This document shows positions 11,201 to 22,585 of a stretch of 64,000 nucleotides of DNA, piece by piece. Under the pieces are notes generated by a model. The model did no database searches. It was given only the letters and a program-made list of their open reading frames with translations, and was not told where the DNA came from. Source of the stretch: Kingdonia uniflora (Eukaryota; Streptophyta; Magnoliopsida; Ranunculales; Circaeasteraceae); the NCBI GenBank assembly GCA_014058105.1, contig JACGCM010002684.1, positions 186,001 to 250,000 on the forward strand, read 5' to 3'. Made by a program: the position numbers and the translations under genes. Every line of letters starts with the position of its first letter. The stretch's first letter is position 1.

Positions 11201-14164
11201 TTTAGTATACAGAAGTTGCTTGTGGCACAAGCTGTCGAAATTGAATAGTTTGGACCCATCCATCCCTACAGTATATGTAAGGATGTTTAAACCATTTGAA
11301 GCAAAAATCAAGGAGTGAACTTGACGTGATATAAACCTACCAGATCCATCCCTAGCATTGCAGAACCCGTATTTGTGGTAGCATAAGGTACACAAAAGGG
11401 ACTCATCTTCTTGTATGAAATCCTAAGAGCTTCTATAGCGTCATTGAAAACCTATTCATAGTAAAAACAATTGCCCATATTAAACGTGCTAGAGAGATAA
11501 TTATTAGAACAATCTGGTTTCTCCCATTACCCATTATCGGGATTGGGATCTGCCTCAATCATAAGATTGAGTGAAATTTACCTTCATGCCACCCATTGCT
11601 GAACCAATCAAAACCCCACATTTAGCTTTATCTAACTCGTTCATAACATCTTCGGTGATCCCACCGTCTGCCAAGGCTTTTTTGCCAGCAGTAAGCATGT
11701 AAAGCATGAATTTATCCAACCTTTTAGCAGTCTTTGGTGCGACCCATCCATCTGTAGAGAAAGACTTAATTTCTCCTGCAATTCTCTAGAAAAATTTAAC
11801 TAGAATCAAAATATAGGCCAGTCACTTGATAAAATAGAAAAAAATGAGCTTAGTAAAGTTACAGTTGAGAATTCGGCACAATCAAAGGCCTCAATCTCAC
11901 TAATTCCACTGACGCCGTCAAGCAGATTATCGTAAAATACATTTGGATCGTGACCAATTGGGGTGACCACCCCCATTCCCGTCACAATGACACGTCTTTG
12001 CTTTGTAAGAGGTTTGTTTGTTGTGACTTCCAAGGCAGGTTGCCCAGCTATAGACATCGCTTTGCCTGCAACATTAAATAAACCCAACATAATAGTTAGT
12101 GAAGCCACTTAGCTTAAAGTAGTGTGGGTTTAAAACATGAAGTAAATAGGTATTATAGTCTATAATTCCGACATGGAGAATATAAACTCAAACACTGCCC
12201 TTCAAGTCGGGATATATTGTTCAAGTTGCTAGCCTATAGACAGATCGGCATAGGCTAGTCAACATGTCGCCTAATTGAACTTCAAAAACAATGGAGTAGT
12301 GGTTCCTGTGCTCATAGTCATGTTTCTAATGACGTGGCAGGTCCACCTTAATGTGATATGTATAACATGCTTTCTCCCGTTGTTTATGCATCAATTGGTG
12401 TGTTGTTAAAAAACTGAGTCCAAATCAGGGTATTGCCAGTCCATATATTAAGGTATGATTGCCCTTAAACAATGAGAACAATAACCTCGGCACGGGTATA
12501 GCGCATGCAGACAAAATGATGGGCGAAATGATTTAAAACCATAGCCGCGAACAAAAATGCAAAATTTATCACAATTTCTTCAGACAATAAATAACCTTTT
12601 ATGCAAAGCAGACAGTATCATAATGACTATCAAACCAGGAAGATACTCCATGTAACTCCTCGCAAAAATCCATAACAAGGATAATGCAAGTCTCCAGATT
12701 ATAAAGTGGCTAATGTATATATAAAAGAGGACAGCTTTAGGATAACGCAGGCAGAAAGTCTTAATATAATCAGACACAAACTTCTGAATATATCCCTTGG
12801 CAGAAACTCGATCCTTTAGACTCTCAATGGTTACATCCAGATGAATTATGATAATTCCAGTGAGCTTAGAGCGAACTCAGAGGTTTTCCATGAGTCGCAA
12901 TGCATAAGACCAGATCAAGGTATTCTCCATTATGAGAAGAAAAGTGTATCTCTCAAAGAAGGTACATCATCACATGTATAACAGTAATTGAATCGTTGGA
13001 CCCTATCATTGATTTGTGGTATTTCTTACGGGTTCTAGAACAACCCATACAAAAAACAAGACAATAAGCAGCGATAGGAAACAGATGGCATGCACATTTT
13101 GACAGAACTTTGCTAAAAGTCAATAGATCTCATGCATTAAGTGAGTAATTCCGAGATAATATAATGGCATCTAGGACATGTTTTTTCAGTTTTGAACCAT
13201 TTATTTATGTATTTGTTAAAGTTGTAATTCCCAAATTACGACCTTTTAATGTTATTGACATTATTGAGCTCATCTATCTATTTTTTTTATTAGGCCCTGT
13301 CTTAATAGTTGAGTTAAAGCTTCGCCCATCTGTTCCTACAAAAAATCCCAGGGACAATTCTATTTCCTTCTCCAGCAACTGTTAATGGCTAACCCCATTG
13401 GTGCTTAAGCTTGCCAAAACATGCTGACACGTAGGAATGCAGTGTGCTTGCCAAACTATAATGAAAATCAATTCTGAGATTGAATTATTTCAGTTAGCAA
13501 AACATACATCGTCAGCCAGTTTTCCCTTTCTATGCAGTATTAAAAACAGTTTTCCTCCCTTTGATATTGTGCATACGAAATTTAGGGGTAATTGTCATGT
13601 CCCATTTTCCTCGGATCTTCGCTACATTGTGATATTTGTTGATGATTGTAGTTATTGTACATTAGTATGATATCCATGAAGGAGTATAACAAATTTTTAA
13701 AACAAATTCATATCCAAATTCACAACTACTTCAACCATCAGATTAAGAAAACATGAACACATAAACAAGAAATAATCCCAAATATAAATTGATCATATAA
13801 CAACATAACAAGCTCTAAATGAGAGTGTACCTGCATATGTTATGCCTCCTCCTCGATTCATTCGCCTCTGTTTCCTCCCCACCACAATCCCACTTTTAGA
13901 ACCAAACAATGAGAACCCATTATCCAAAAACAACCCTTTAGAACTATCATACTCCTTACCAGACTCTAAAGCCAAACAAGAAGTCACAACCCCATGAAAC
14001 CCAGATCCACCACCAACCCTTCTCCTCAACCTCAATCTCTTATTATGAGACTGAAATAGATATGATGACTTTACAGACTTGTTGTTGTTCTCACAATGGA
14101 GAGACATGCAAGCAGCAATCACCCATGTACACAAAGGAGATGACCCCACACAATAACCCCCCAT
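8298..14164 (-). CDS. KAS2: 3-oxoacyl-[acyl-carrier-protein] synthase II, plastidial (3' end missing)
   Basis: KAS II condenses palmitoyl-ACP with malonyl-ACP to make C18 acyl chains in plastids. Eleven exons join in frame for 488 codons: 14164-13831, 12065-11863, 11785-11582, 11451-11341, 11265-11170, 10572-10527, 10411-10332, 9803-9735, 9621-9537, 8623-8469, 8378-8298. All introns are GT-AG. Exon 1 is a Ser/Arg-rich transit-peptide region. Exon 2 starts the thiolase fold ([17 protein letters not shown]). The catalytic triad is present: Cys in TACATSNF (exon 5), His in [11 protein letters not shown] (exon 10) and His in [15 protein letters not shown] (exon 11). The last residues (usually about 58, ending in the FGFGGHN region) are absent, so the final exons lie left of the window or are lost. 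No stop or frameshift was seen. FAB1-type KAS II fits better than KAS I. Confidence 0.93.
9081..9422 (+). mobile_element. Solo LTR in a KAS II intron
   Basis: A 342-bp segment begins TGATG and ends CATCA (inverted 5-bp tips), with ATATA immediately on both sides (9076-9080, 9423-9427) as a 5-bp target duplication. Inside are a TATA-like CTATAAAAGCC near 9288 and a poly(A)-like CAATAAGAGAG near 9368. No internal domain is attached, which is the signature of LTR-LTR recombination. It lies in the intron between KAS II exons 9 and 10. Confidence 0.6.
12066..13830 (-). other. KAS II intron 1 (1765 bp)
   Basis: Its borders are CAG|GTACAC at 13831/13830 and TTGCAG|GC at 12066/12065. It separates the transit-peptide exon from the enzyme body. 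Apart from a copia integrase scrap it holds AT-rich DNA with no other gene. Confidence 0.75.
13460..13675 (+). pseudogene. Copia integrase N-terminal fragment in KAS II intron 1
   Basis: The plus-strand translation contains [12 protein letters not shown], then [12 protein letters not shown] and [14 protein letters not shown]. These match the zinc-binding region and the start of the integrase core of copia polyproteins (family pattern LAKH...FDLIHSDVWGP...YFVTFIDDYSR). The first catalytic Asp position reads H-T rather than H-S-D. No LTRs or other domains surround it, so it is an old fragment antisense to KAS II. Confidence 0.75.
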
Positions 14165-14209
14165 TGGAGAAGACTGAAAGGAGTAAAAATGAAAAACTTT
14201 AGATGCGTT

Positions 14210-14302
14210 TTAATGGGGTTTTAGAGATGGAGAAAGGGTTTGGTTGAATCTAAGAGAGACCCGAGAGAGTAATAGTTGTTTGAAGAGTGAAGTTTCAATC
14301 AT
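14210..14302 (-). CDS. Upstream ORF in the KAS II leader (30 codons)
   Basis: An ATG at 14302 opens a short frame, starting MIETSLFKQL and ending at TAA 14210-14212, about 45 nt before the KAS II start codon at 14164. If transcription starts upstream of it, this uORF would be read first. Its peptide resembles nothing I know. The leader has only about 246 bp before the LINE, so the original promoter is no longer adjacent. Confidence 0.35.
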   Translation of the reverse strand: MIETSLFKQLLLSRVSLRFNQTLSPSLKPH

Positions 14303-14462
14303 CTTGGGTTTCAACGAAGTCGAGACGCCAAGTTTTCGCGAATCTGAGTCACAGAGTGTAGCAGTGAAGGGACAAGTGCTAAAATAGTATTGGAGGCCAG
14401 AGAGTGAGAGTTTTTTTGTTTTTTTTAAGCAAAGAAATGCAATCAATAAAAATAAACCCGAC

Positions 14463-16539
14463 CTATTGGTCAAGGCATAAAAGAGTTAACAAAAGCAGAG
14501 GCCTCCTGGCCCTCCGAGAACACAAAATCGGGGTACATGCACCCCTAGCAGCCAGGTAATGTGCTTCATAATTACAAGATCTATGAACAAACTCAAAACG
14601 AAAATTCTCAAAACGGGAAGCAAGCGCACGGGTATCTGGAGCCAAGGTCAGAGCTCCCCAGGAGAGGTCATCCGTCCGATCTCTGAAACCCGAAACCAGC
14701 CTCTGGCAGTCTGTCAAAAGGAGGACCCTGTGCAGACCGAAACTCAGCGCCGCCTCCATCCCTCGGACTACTGCAACTGCATCTGCTTCTTCTGGATCGT
14801 CTGCCCTAGTGGAACCACAACCTGCATAAACAACCACATTCTGGTGAGTTTTAATAACGAAACTAGTCCCTCCAAGTCTGTTACGGGCAGACCAGGAGGC
14901 GTCGACGTTGAGGACGTGCCAGCCAGCTGGGATCTCTGCCTGGCGTTGGGCCTGGAGGTCGAATGGGGAAAATAATTTCTGGCACAATCAAAAAGAAACC
15001 TCTTCGCCTTGGCCAGCGTCTCTCTTGTGGTCTGAATCTTCCCTTCGAATACCAGTTCATTTTTGCTAGTCCAGATAGCGTACATAATTGTGCTAAGGGT
15101 ACTGCAGAAGGCTAGCAAGTTCGAGGCTCCTTGATAGAGAAGAAAACACCGTTGGATGATCGTGTAGATGGTCGGAGTAGTTCCAAGAACTGAAGTTCAA
15201 GGCCAGGTCAGACTCAAACCAAATGTTATGAATTTTGGTGCAGAAGAAAGGGGCGTGAAAAGTCGATTCAGTCTCAGAGCTGCATCGCGGGCAGTTAGTG
15301 TCCCAGTCTGTGGCGTCGTGCCAGAGGTTGAGCTTTGTGGGGATCCCTTCCTGGACCGCTTTCCAAAGGAAAAGTTGGATGCGATGGGGCACTTGAAGCT
15401 GCCAGATGCCTTTCCAGGAAAGATGGTTGGGCCCAATAGGGTTGGTGTCAGCTCTATGATGGGAGTGCTCCCTGATAGAGAAGGAATGGACGGACTTCAC
15501 CAGAAGGATGTCGTTTTTCTCTTGCTTCCATCGAAGAACGTCCTTGGTCGGATGGGAGCTAAGCGGAATAGAGGTAATAAGCTTGGCAATATCAGGGTGG
15601 AAGATGGTCAAGATGATCTCGTTGTTCCAAGTGCGGCTATCAGGATGGATAAGGCCTGCCACTCTGGTAGTGAGTCTGGTGAGCGGCTTCGTCCCCGCAG
15701 GACGTCCAAAGCGGATACCGGGGATCCATGGCTCAAGCCAAAGGTCAACGCTCTCCCCGTTACCTATGTGTCAGCATAGCTCTAGCCAGATTCTGTTGTG
15801 AGCTTGAATAATGCCTTTCCAAATCCAGGAGTCAACCGGCTGGGCCTTGGAAAGCATCGGAGAAGTCTTCCAGGTGTACTTTGCTTTCATATTGTGAGCC
15901 CACAACTTATCTGGTTCTTTTATGATACGCCAGAAAATTTTGGCCATAAGGGCTTGATTATGGTGAAGGGTCGTTCGGATACCCAAACCCCCAGCTTGCT
16001 TAAGTTGGCAAATAAATCTCTATTTTATAAGGTGGGATTTAGATTTGTCCTCTTTGTTAGACCCCCAGAGGAATCTGGCGTTAATGGAGTCCAGTTTATT
16101 GCAGATCTTCTTTGGGAAGGGGAAGACGGACATAAGGAAGGAAGGAATAACCGAGTTAACAGCTTTAATGAGGGTGATTCTGCCCGCTTGAGATAGGAAT
16201 TTTGTTTTCCATCCCTCAATACGGTTGGTAACCCTGGAAATGATGTCCTAAAAGTTGAGGCTTTTTGACCAGTCGAAGGTCAGGGGGGCTCCTAGGTATT
16301 TGTCTCCTGTGACGTCTTTTTTAATGCGGAGCATCCTTTGAATAAGCTTGTGATGGCGGTGATGGCTGTTTTTGCTGAACATGATACAAGACTTGTCCCT
16401 ATTAATCTCTTAGCCTGAGACTTTACAGAAGGTAGCCAGGGCATCATTAAGAGTACCAGCTTCGCTGAGATTTTCTTTACAAAAAATAAAACTGTCGTCT
16501 GTGAATAGGAGATGAGATACCGGGGTGCTGCCTCGTGTT
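14463..16539 (-). pseudogene. LINE ORF2, 3' half: end of RT, zf-RVT, RNase H
   Basis: Reading right to left, the RT catalytic motif LLFTDDSFIFCK (FTDD in place of YADD/FADD) is near 16500. A pre-zf-RVT block MAKIFWRIIKEPDKLWA is near 15940. The zf-RVT block WKGIWQLQVPHRIQLFLWKA, with CPRCSSETEST, lies at about 15250-15430. The RNase H domain is NVDASWSARNRLGG...TDCQRLVSG...NYEAHYLAARG at 14510-14920. Frames change between blocks (about 15100, 15700, 16000, 16400), so it is a pseudogene. RNase H after zf-RVT is the usual plant L1 arrangement. Confidence 0.87.
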
Positions 16540-16547
16540 GTTTTAAT

Positions 16548-16559
16548 TAGGGCTGTCAA
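16548..16559 (+). repeat. hAT left terminal inverted repeat
   Basis: TAGGGCTGTCAA, the inverted match of 22566-22577, directly preceded by GTTTTAAT. Confidence 0.95.
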
Positions 16560-16904
16560 ACCAACCTGAACACGATAACACGACCTGCTATAAACGAGTT
16601 TGGGTTCACCCTTGGCGGGTTTAGGTTGTAAACGGGTTGACACACTAGACACGACTGCGAAGCAGGTCGGGTTAGGGTTTCAAAATTTGACCCACGGGTG
16701 ACCCGCTAACCCGTTTAGTTATGTAATTTAGTTTAGGTTTAAAGGCTTTTTGGTCTTTTCCCACATACTATAAATAGTTAACCTAAAGTCAAAAACCTAA
16801 ACCTCATTTGATATTTTGATTTCCTGACCTCCTCGCCGCTCCTCCTCTCTCAGTCTCTCTCACTCCTCACCGCCGCGCCGTTCTCATGTATAGTATACTA
16901 TGGT

Positions 16905-17215
16905 CTGTGGATCAGTTCATCAAGTTTCACTCTCGATTCAGTTGATATACAGTAGATCAGTTCATCAGTTTATTCAGTTCATCACTTCACTCTTAATTTA
17001 CAGTTGATTCAGTTCATTACATCACTCTAGATCAGTTCATCACTTGATTCAGTTCATCACATCACTCTAGACTTCAAGTTTTATCAGTTGATTCAGTTCA
17101 TCATATCACTCTAGATCAGTTCATCAGTTCAAGACTTCAAGTTTCAAGTTTCAACAGCCAAGTGCCGACCAGGTTATTACTTTTCAGTTTATCAGTTCAT
17201 CTGTCGAATTGTATG
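16905..17215 (+). repeat. Degenerate CAGTTCATCA-type repeats in the hAT leader
   Basis: Short units built from GATTCAGTTCATCA and CACTCTAGATCAGTTCATCA recur about eight to ten times between the CT-rich 5' leader and the first exon candidates. The order is irregular, so this is a decayed minisatellite. Confidence 0.7.
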
Positions 17216-17763
17216 ATCACTATTTACTAGCTTACTTTTCACCAGGTTACTAGCTTGCTCTTGCTCTCTGTCAAATTTCACAAATCTTTTGTATGATAAA
17301 TATTAATCCTGCAAATTGATAATCTATTGGGAGCTTTAGTTATTGGATATACAGGATTAGAGGTGGTGGTCCAAGAAAAATCCAGGGTTCTTTAATTTTT
17401 AGCTTTGGCCATGTGTTGTGTCAGTGTTGAGTCTTCAAGCAGTGTCTAGTGTCTAGTATGTAGGGAAAATGTGTGTAGAGTTTTGTCAAGTTGTAACTAC
17501 ACTAGTTTGATGGGAATGATAGGGATAAACTATTGGGTGTTTAATTCTTGCATGATTATGACTTAAGTTATGAGTCTGTTACTAGCTTATTTAATCTTTT
17601 GTATTACTAGCTTATTTAATCAGTCTGTTACCTTTTGTGGTCGAATTGTATGATTACTAGCTTACTCTTTCTCTCTGTCAAATTTCACAAATCTTTTGTA
17701 TAATTATGAGTCTGTTACTAGTTTGGTTAGTGATTTAGTGATCTCTGTTAGTTAAATGTTAAT

Positions 17764-18132
17764 TTGGTTATTTTTAGGCTTTTTGCAAAAATTGCACAAG
17801 TTGGACCTCCTTGTACTTGTGGGGTTGGGTACATGAGGCGTTATAGGGCTAACACTAAGAATAACAATGGTCGTTATTTTTATCGTTGTCCCCAATTCAA
17901 AAACAAATGCAAGTCATTTATATGGGAGGATGTTCTAGTTGGTGGCCTTCGGGCAGGAGACCTAGGACAAGGGGGGGAACAAGTTGATGAAAAAAAACAA
18001 GTTGAGATTATGAGACCTAGGATTTGGGACAACAACTATCTCGCATATGCTTTTATTGGATATAATCTTGTATGTGCTTTGTTTATTTGGGCAACACTTC
18101 TAATTGTAATTGTATTACTCTTAGCTAAGTGA
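17764..18132 (+). CDS. GRF-type zinc-finger / C-terminal transmembrane protein inside the hAT
   Basis: The open frame has no upstream ATG in frame. It follows a splice-acceptor-like TTATTTTTAG at about 17769-17778, so this is probably a last exon. It codes for PCTCGVGYMRRY, then GRYFYRCPQF and CKSFIWED, the Cys/Gly-Arg-Phe pattern of GRF zinc fingers (single-stranded nucleic-acid binding in other proteins). Next come a charged linker and a hydrophobic segment of about 22 residues (YNLVCALFIWATLLIVIVLL) before the TAA. This is the usual architecture of small plant GRF proteins. It shares strand with the transposase and ends 172 bases before its ATG. It could be captured cargo or a second transposon gene. 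Confidence 0.65.
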   Translation: MVIFRLFAKIAQVGPPCTCGVGYMRRYRANTKNNNGRYFYRCPQFKNKCKSFIWEDVLVGGLRAGDLGQGGEQVDEKKQVEIMRPRIWDNNYLAYAFIGYNLVCALFIWATLLIVIVLLLAK

Positions 18133-18303
18133 TTTGTAATTGTAATTGTTTTCATTAGACTTGGAAGTAATTTGTAATGGCGTTTGCCTTAACTGCTTAA
18201 CATCTACTAATAAATTAGAAGTTAATTTTTACGTGATGAGGTGTTTATTTTGTTTGTCATATTCGATAATTGTTTATAATTTTGAATCTAATTTTTTTTC
18301 TAG

Positions 18304-21300
18304 ATGGATCATCCAATTGTTGAGTTAGATAATGATAATGACATCAACGTTAATCTTGATGGAGATGACATGGAGATGGAGGGGATTGATGGCCCATTTT
18401 CAGAGGCTGGAACTGGAGATGAAAGTGTTGGCACACTTGCTAGGAAACCTGGTAATCGTAAGCGAAAACTAACTTCTCATGTTTGGGCTTTTTTTAAAAT
18501 CTTTGTTGGCAAGGATAATAAAGAAAGGGCTAAGTGTAAGAAATGTGGTGCCATTTATTTGTCTGCTAGTTCACATGGGACCGGTAATCTTTTTCGCCAT
18601 CTCAAAACATGTGAGAAGACTATAACACGTGATTTGGGACAAATGCTTTTGTCTCAATCCGAGTCTTCTATGTCTTTGAGGGCAGTAAAGTTTGACCCTG
18701 TTGTTTTTCGTGAGATGTTGAATCTAGCAATAATTAGGCATCAACTCCCTTTCAAGTTTGTGGAGTATGAGGGGATTCACGATGCCTTTACTTATGCGGC
18801 ATTTGCTAATAGGGAGTTGAAGCTAGTGTCTAGAAATACAGCTAGGGTAGATATTATCAAGATTTATGAAAGAGAGAAAAAGAAGGTTATGACTGGGTTG
18901 CGTGGGGTAGCGGGAAGAATTAGTCTAACATCTGATTTATGGAGTTCTATTACAATGGATGGCTTTATTTCAATTACAGCACATTTTGTGAATTCCGATT
19001 GGACTTTAGAGAAGAAGATTCTTAGCTTTTCTTATATGCCATCTCCTCACACCGGATTGACCATATGTGAGAAAATTCACACTTTACTTTGTGATTGGGG
19101 CATTGAGAAGAAACTCTTTTCTATTACGTTAGATAATGCTTCGTCTAATGATGTCTTTATTGGGATGCTTAAGAGTAAATTAAAGTTGAGTGATTCTTTG
19201 TTGTTCGGTGGAGAGTTTTTTCATGCAAGGTGTTGTGCTCATGTGATTAATCTAATTGTACAAGAGGGTTTGAAGGAGATTGATGTGTCGGTTGGTAAAG
19301 TTCGGGAGAGTGTGCGATATTTTAGGGGTTCTCAACCTAGGAAACAAATTTTTCGGGATTGTGTTAGGCAAGCGTCATTACCCTTTAACAAGGGTTTGAT
19401 GTAAGATGTGCCAACTCGTTGGAATTCCACTTACATGATGCTTGATAGTGTTCTTTTCTACCGAAAGGCTTTTACTCATTTAGAGTTGAGTGATTCTAAC
19501 TACAAGTGTTGCCCTTCCGAGGATGAATGGGATAGAGTTGGGAAGATATGCGAGTTTTTGAAGTTATTTTATAATGTGACATGTCTTTTCTCCAGGACAA
19601 AGTACCCCACTTCAAATTTATATTTTCCTCAAGTTTATTCGATTCAACATCATATTTCAAAAGCTATGAAGGGTAGGGATGAGTTTATGAAATCCATGGC
19701 ATCGCAAATGAAGACTAAGTTTGGGAAATATTGGTCAAATCATAACCTTATATTTGTTGTGGCTTGTGTATTAGATCCTAGGTACAAACTTGCTTTTGTA
19801 GAGTTTGCTTACAATGAGATCTATGGGCTGGAAAATCAGGAGTTTAGAGACTTCAAGGAGAAGTTGAATCAACTTTTTGACATCTATGTGGCTTTGTATA
19901 TTTCCAAGGGAACTCCTAGTTCCAAGCCAACTCCTAATTCAAGTTCTAGTTCCATGAAGTCAAATCTGGATATGGAAGTTATGTAGGTATTAATAATTTA
20001 TTATACCTTTTGCTATGAGTAATTGAGTATGTATGACTGTCTGCTAGCATGCCTCTGTACTGTCTGTAGTCTATTTCATTTTGGCTTAATACTTTAGTCT
20101 ATAATATCATATGTGATGCTGCATTAGACATTTAGACTGAGTGACTGAGTAGTATGACTGTCTGCTAGCATCAGCATGCCTCTGTAGTCTGTACTGTCTG
20201 TAGTCTATTTCATTTTGGATGTATACTTTAGTCTATAATATCATATTATCATATGTGATTCTGTAATGACTAATGAGACTGAGTAATGATTGAATGACTG
20301 TAATCTGTTATCTGTGATTCTGTTACTCTGTAATCTATATGACTAAATTACTAATTGAGTATGTATGACTGTCTGCTAGCAATAGCATGCCTCTGTAATG
20401 ACTAATGAGACTGAGTAATGATTGTATGACTGTAATCTGTTATGTGTGATTCTGTTACTCTGTAATCTGTATGACTAATTGAGTATGTATGACTGTCTGC
20501 TAGCATGCCTCTGTCTGTACTATGTACTGTCTGTAGTCTATTTCATTTTTGTTGTATACTTTAGTCTATAATAATATCATATGTAATTCTGTATTAGACT
20601 GAGTAATGAGTATTACTGTCTCCTAGCATGCCTCTGTAGTCTGTACTGTCTGTACTCTATAGTCTATTTCATTTTGGCTTAATACTTTAGTCTATAATAT
20701 CATATGTGATTCTGTATGAGACTGAGTAATGAGTCTAATGACTGTAATCTGTGATTCTGTTACTCTATAAGCTGTATGACAGTATGACTAATTGATTGAG
20801 TATGTATGACTGTCTGCTAGCATGCCTCTGTACTGTCTGAGTGTCTGTAGTGTAGTCTATTTCATTTTGGTTTAATACTTTAATCTATAATATCATATGT
20901 GATTCTGTATTAGACTGAGTAGACTAGAGACTATGAGTAATGACTAATGAGTATGATTGACTGTATATAGCTAGCTGCTAGCATGACTTAGTAGATATTC
21001 TTATATGGCTCTAATGTCTAATGTCTAAGGCATTTGAGATGCTTGACGAGAGTGAGCATACCCCAGTGAAGTCTCAGCTACAACAATATCTGGAGGAGCC
21101 TAAGTTTAGTTTAAGCGGGGATTTCGATATACTTTCTTTTTGGAAGTCATACCAATTTAGATATCTCGAGCTTGCTTTGATGGCTCGTGATGTATTGGCC
21201 ATCCCGATGTCCACTGTAGCTTCTGAGTCTACTTTTAGCATTGGTGGAAGAGTTATAGATCCATTCCGTAGTGCTTTAAAACCTGCGTGTGCCGAGGCTC

Positions 21301-21697
21301 TAGTTTGTACCCGTGATTGGTTATCTCAGAGAGGTGATCTCATTTTACATTGATTTTATGTATTCTTTTGTTGCATTTTAATAATCGTTGTTTATTTGAG
21401 AGTGATCTCATTACTTTATAAATAAATTTTGTAGGGGATTCAAATGTTGAGGATGTTGTGGAATCGGCTATAGAGGAGCTTGGTGAAGAGTTATCACTTC
21501 TGGATGTTGGTTAGTATGAACTAAGTTGCCATTTTTATGACCTAGTCCTATTTAACTTTGTGTTCTAAATATTTTATTTGACATGTATATACTATATACT
21601 GTGTATAGGACAATTTTCTCATGGAGTTAACGACGTGGAAGAATCACCAGAGAGTGCAAGTAATGGCGGCAATGGACCAAGTGGAAGTGGTGTTTGA
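18304..21697 (+). pseudogene. hAT transposase (one in-frame stop, spliced)
   Basis: ATG 18304 directly follows an intron-acceptor-like TTCTAG. Residues 60-105 form a BED zinc finger (CKKCGAIY ... LFRHLKTC). The hAT catalytic core has SLTSDLWSS and LDNASSND. A TAA at 19402-19404 interrupts it where the family continues to DVPTRWNSTY. The frame is then open to 19986. A repeat-filled intron of about 1 kb follows, then the hATC exon from about 21031 with the third catalytic residue in VASESTFS. Two small C-terminal exons fit in frame: 21317|21435-21513 and 21610-21697, ending SGSGV. The splice around 19980-21030 is the least certain. Confidence 0.85.
20015..20990 (+). repeat. Minisatellite in hAT transposase intron
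   Basis: About six to seven degenerate copies, 120-210 bp each. The shared core is TATGACTGTCTGCTAGCATG, then CCTCTGTACTGTCTGTAGTC, TTTCATTTTGG and TAGTCTATAATATCATATGTGA. Core starts lie near 20030, 20152, 20366, 20487, 20609 and 20803, with a last partial copy near 20970. It fills nearly the whole interval between the central transposase exon and the hATC exon. Confidence 0.88.
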
Positions 21698-22197
21698 CTT
21701 TGCATTGACTATTTCAGTTTGACTGTTTGTGAGTTGTGACTTGTGACTATGAGTATGAGAGTATGAGAGTATGAGTCTATGATACACTTGTGACTGTGAG
21801 TTGACTGTTTGTGAATTGTGACCGTGTGGTAATATGGTAAATGGTAATGCACTATGCAGGTAGCTGGTAGCAGGTAGCAGCATGAGTGTTGAGTGCATGA
21901 CTACATGAGCAATATGCAGTTATGACTATGATACTGAATGTCTGAATCACTGATACACTGATGCATTTTAATTTTTTTTATGTCTTTGTTGACTGTTCAC
22001 TGTTGTATATATGAATGAACTAGGGTAGTTTCAGTCTTGCAGAGTATGAATGAGACTATGAGTATGACTTTTTTTGATGCAGTTGCAGACTTGCAGTATT
22101 GTATATTTGTAATTTTGTATTATCTTTTAGTATTATCTTTCGAATTCTGATAATCTGAATTATTGAATTCTGAATCTTTGATTAAATGATGATATTG

Positions 22198-22254
22198 TAT
22201 GAAGTATGAAGTATGAAGTATGAAGTATGAAGTATGAACTATGAACTATGAAGT
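22198..22254. repeat. TATGAAG microsatellite near the hAT right end
   Basis: Seven to eight copies of (G)TATGAAG/TATGAAC in tandem; non-coding. Confidence 0.85.
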
Positions 22255-22565
22255 TTGAAAAAAAAAAGTATGTACTATGTTGAACAGATGAAGTATGAAC
22301 TTCTGATTTATTTATTTTTGATTGGTGTATGAACTTCTGTTCTGAATTGTGATTCTCTGAATTTCGATGGGTCGGGTTGACAGGTTCTCGTGTTGACCTG
22401 ATAGTTTCGCGGGTCAAATGGGTCGGGTCGTGTCAACCCGATAATTTGCAGGTCGGGTTCGGGTCCATTTTTTTGACCTGTTTAGTAAACAGGTTGGGTT
22501 CGGGTTGGCTCTTTTTTAACCCGAACCCGTGATGACCCGACCCGGACCCGACCCGACCCGACCCA

Positions 22566-22577
22566 TTGACAGCCCTA
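22566..22577 (+). repeat. hAT right terminal inverted repeat
   Basis: TTGACAGCCCTA, followed directly by the target duplication GTTTTAAT at 22578-22585. Confidence 0.95.
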
Positions 22578-22585
22578 GTTTTAAT

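Larger units (their letters stand above)
16548..22577 (+). mobile_element. hAT transposon with transposase and an extra zinc-finger ORF
   Basis: Twelve-base terminal inverted repeats TAGGGCTGTCAA / TTGACAGCCCTA end at 16548 and 22577. The 8-bp target duplication GTTTTAAT is perfect (16540-16547, 22578-22585), as expected for hAT elements. Both ends carry subterminal GGTCGGGT/ACCCGACC-type repeats (16600-16720, 22370-22565), likely transposase sites. A BED-type transposase with an hATC dimerisation domain reads on the plus strand. The element is 6,030 bp and disrupts the RT domain of the LINE. Intact ends and a single main-exon stop suggest recent activity or a copy that could be moved in trans (inference). 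Confidence 0.95.

Noticed and set aside
13164..13385. A 73-codon hydrophobic ORF in KAS II intron 1
   Set aside because: AT-rich, no motif, and on the strand opposite the host gene.
15168..15779. A long plus-strand ORF (203 codons)
   Set aside because: It is antisense to the zf-RVT region of the LINE; the minus strand carries the recognised domain.
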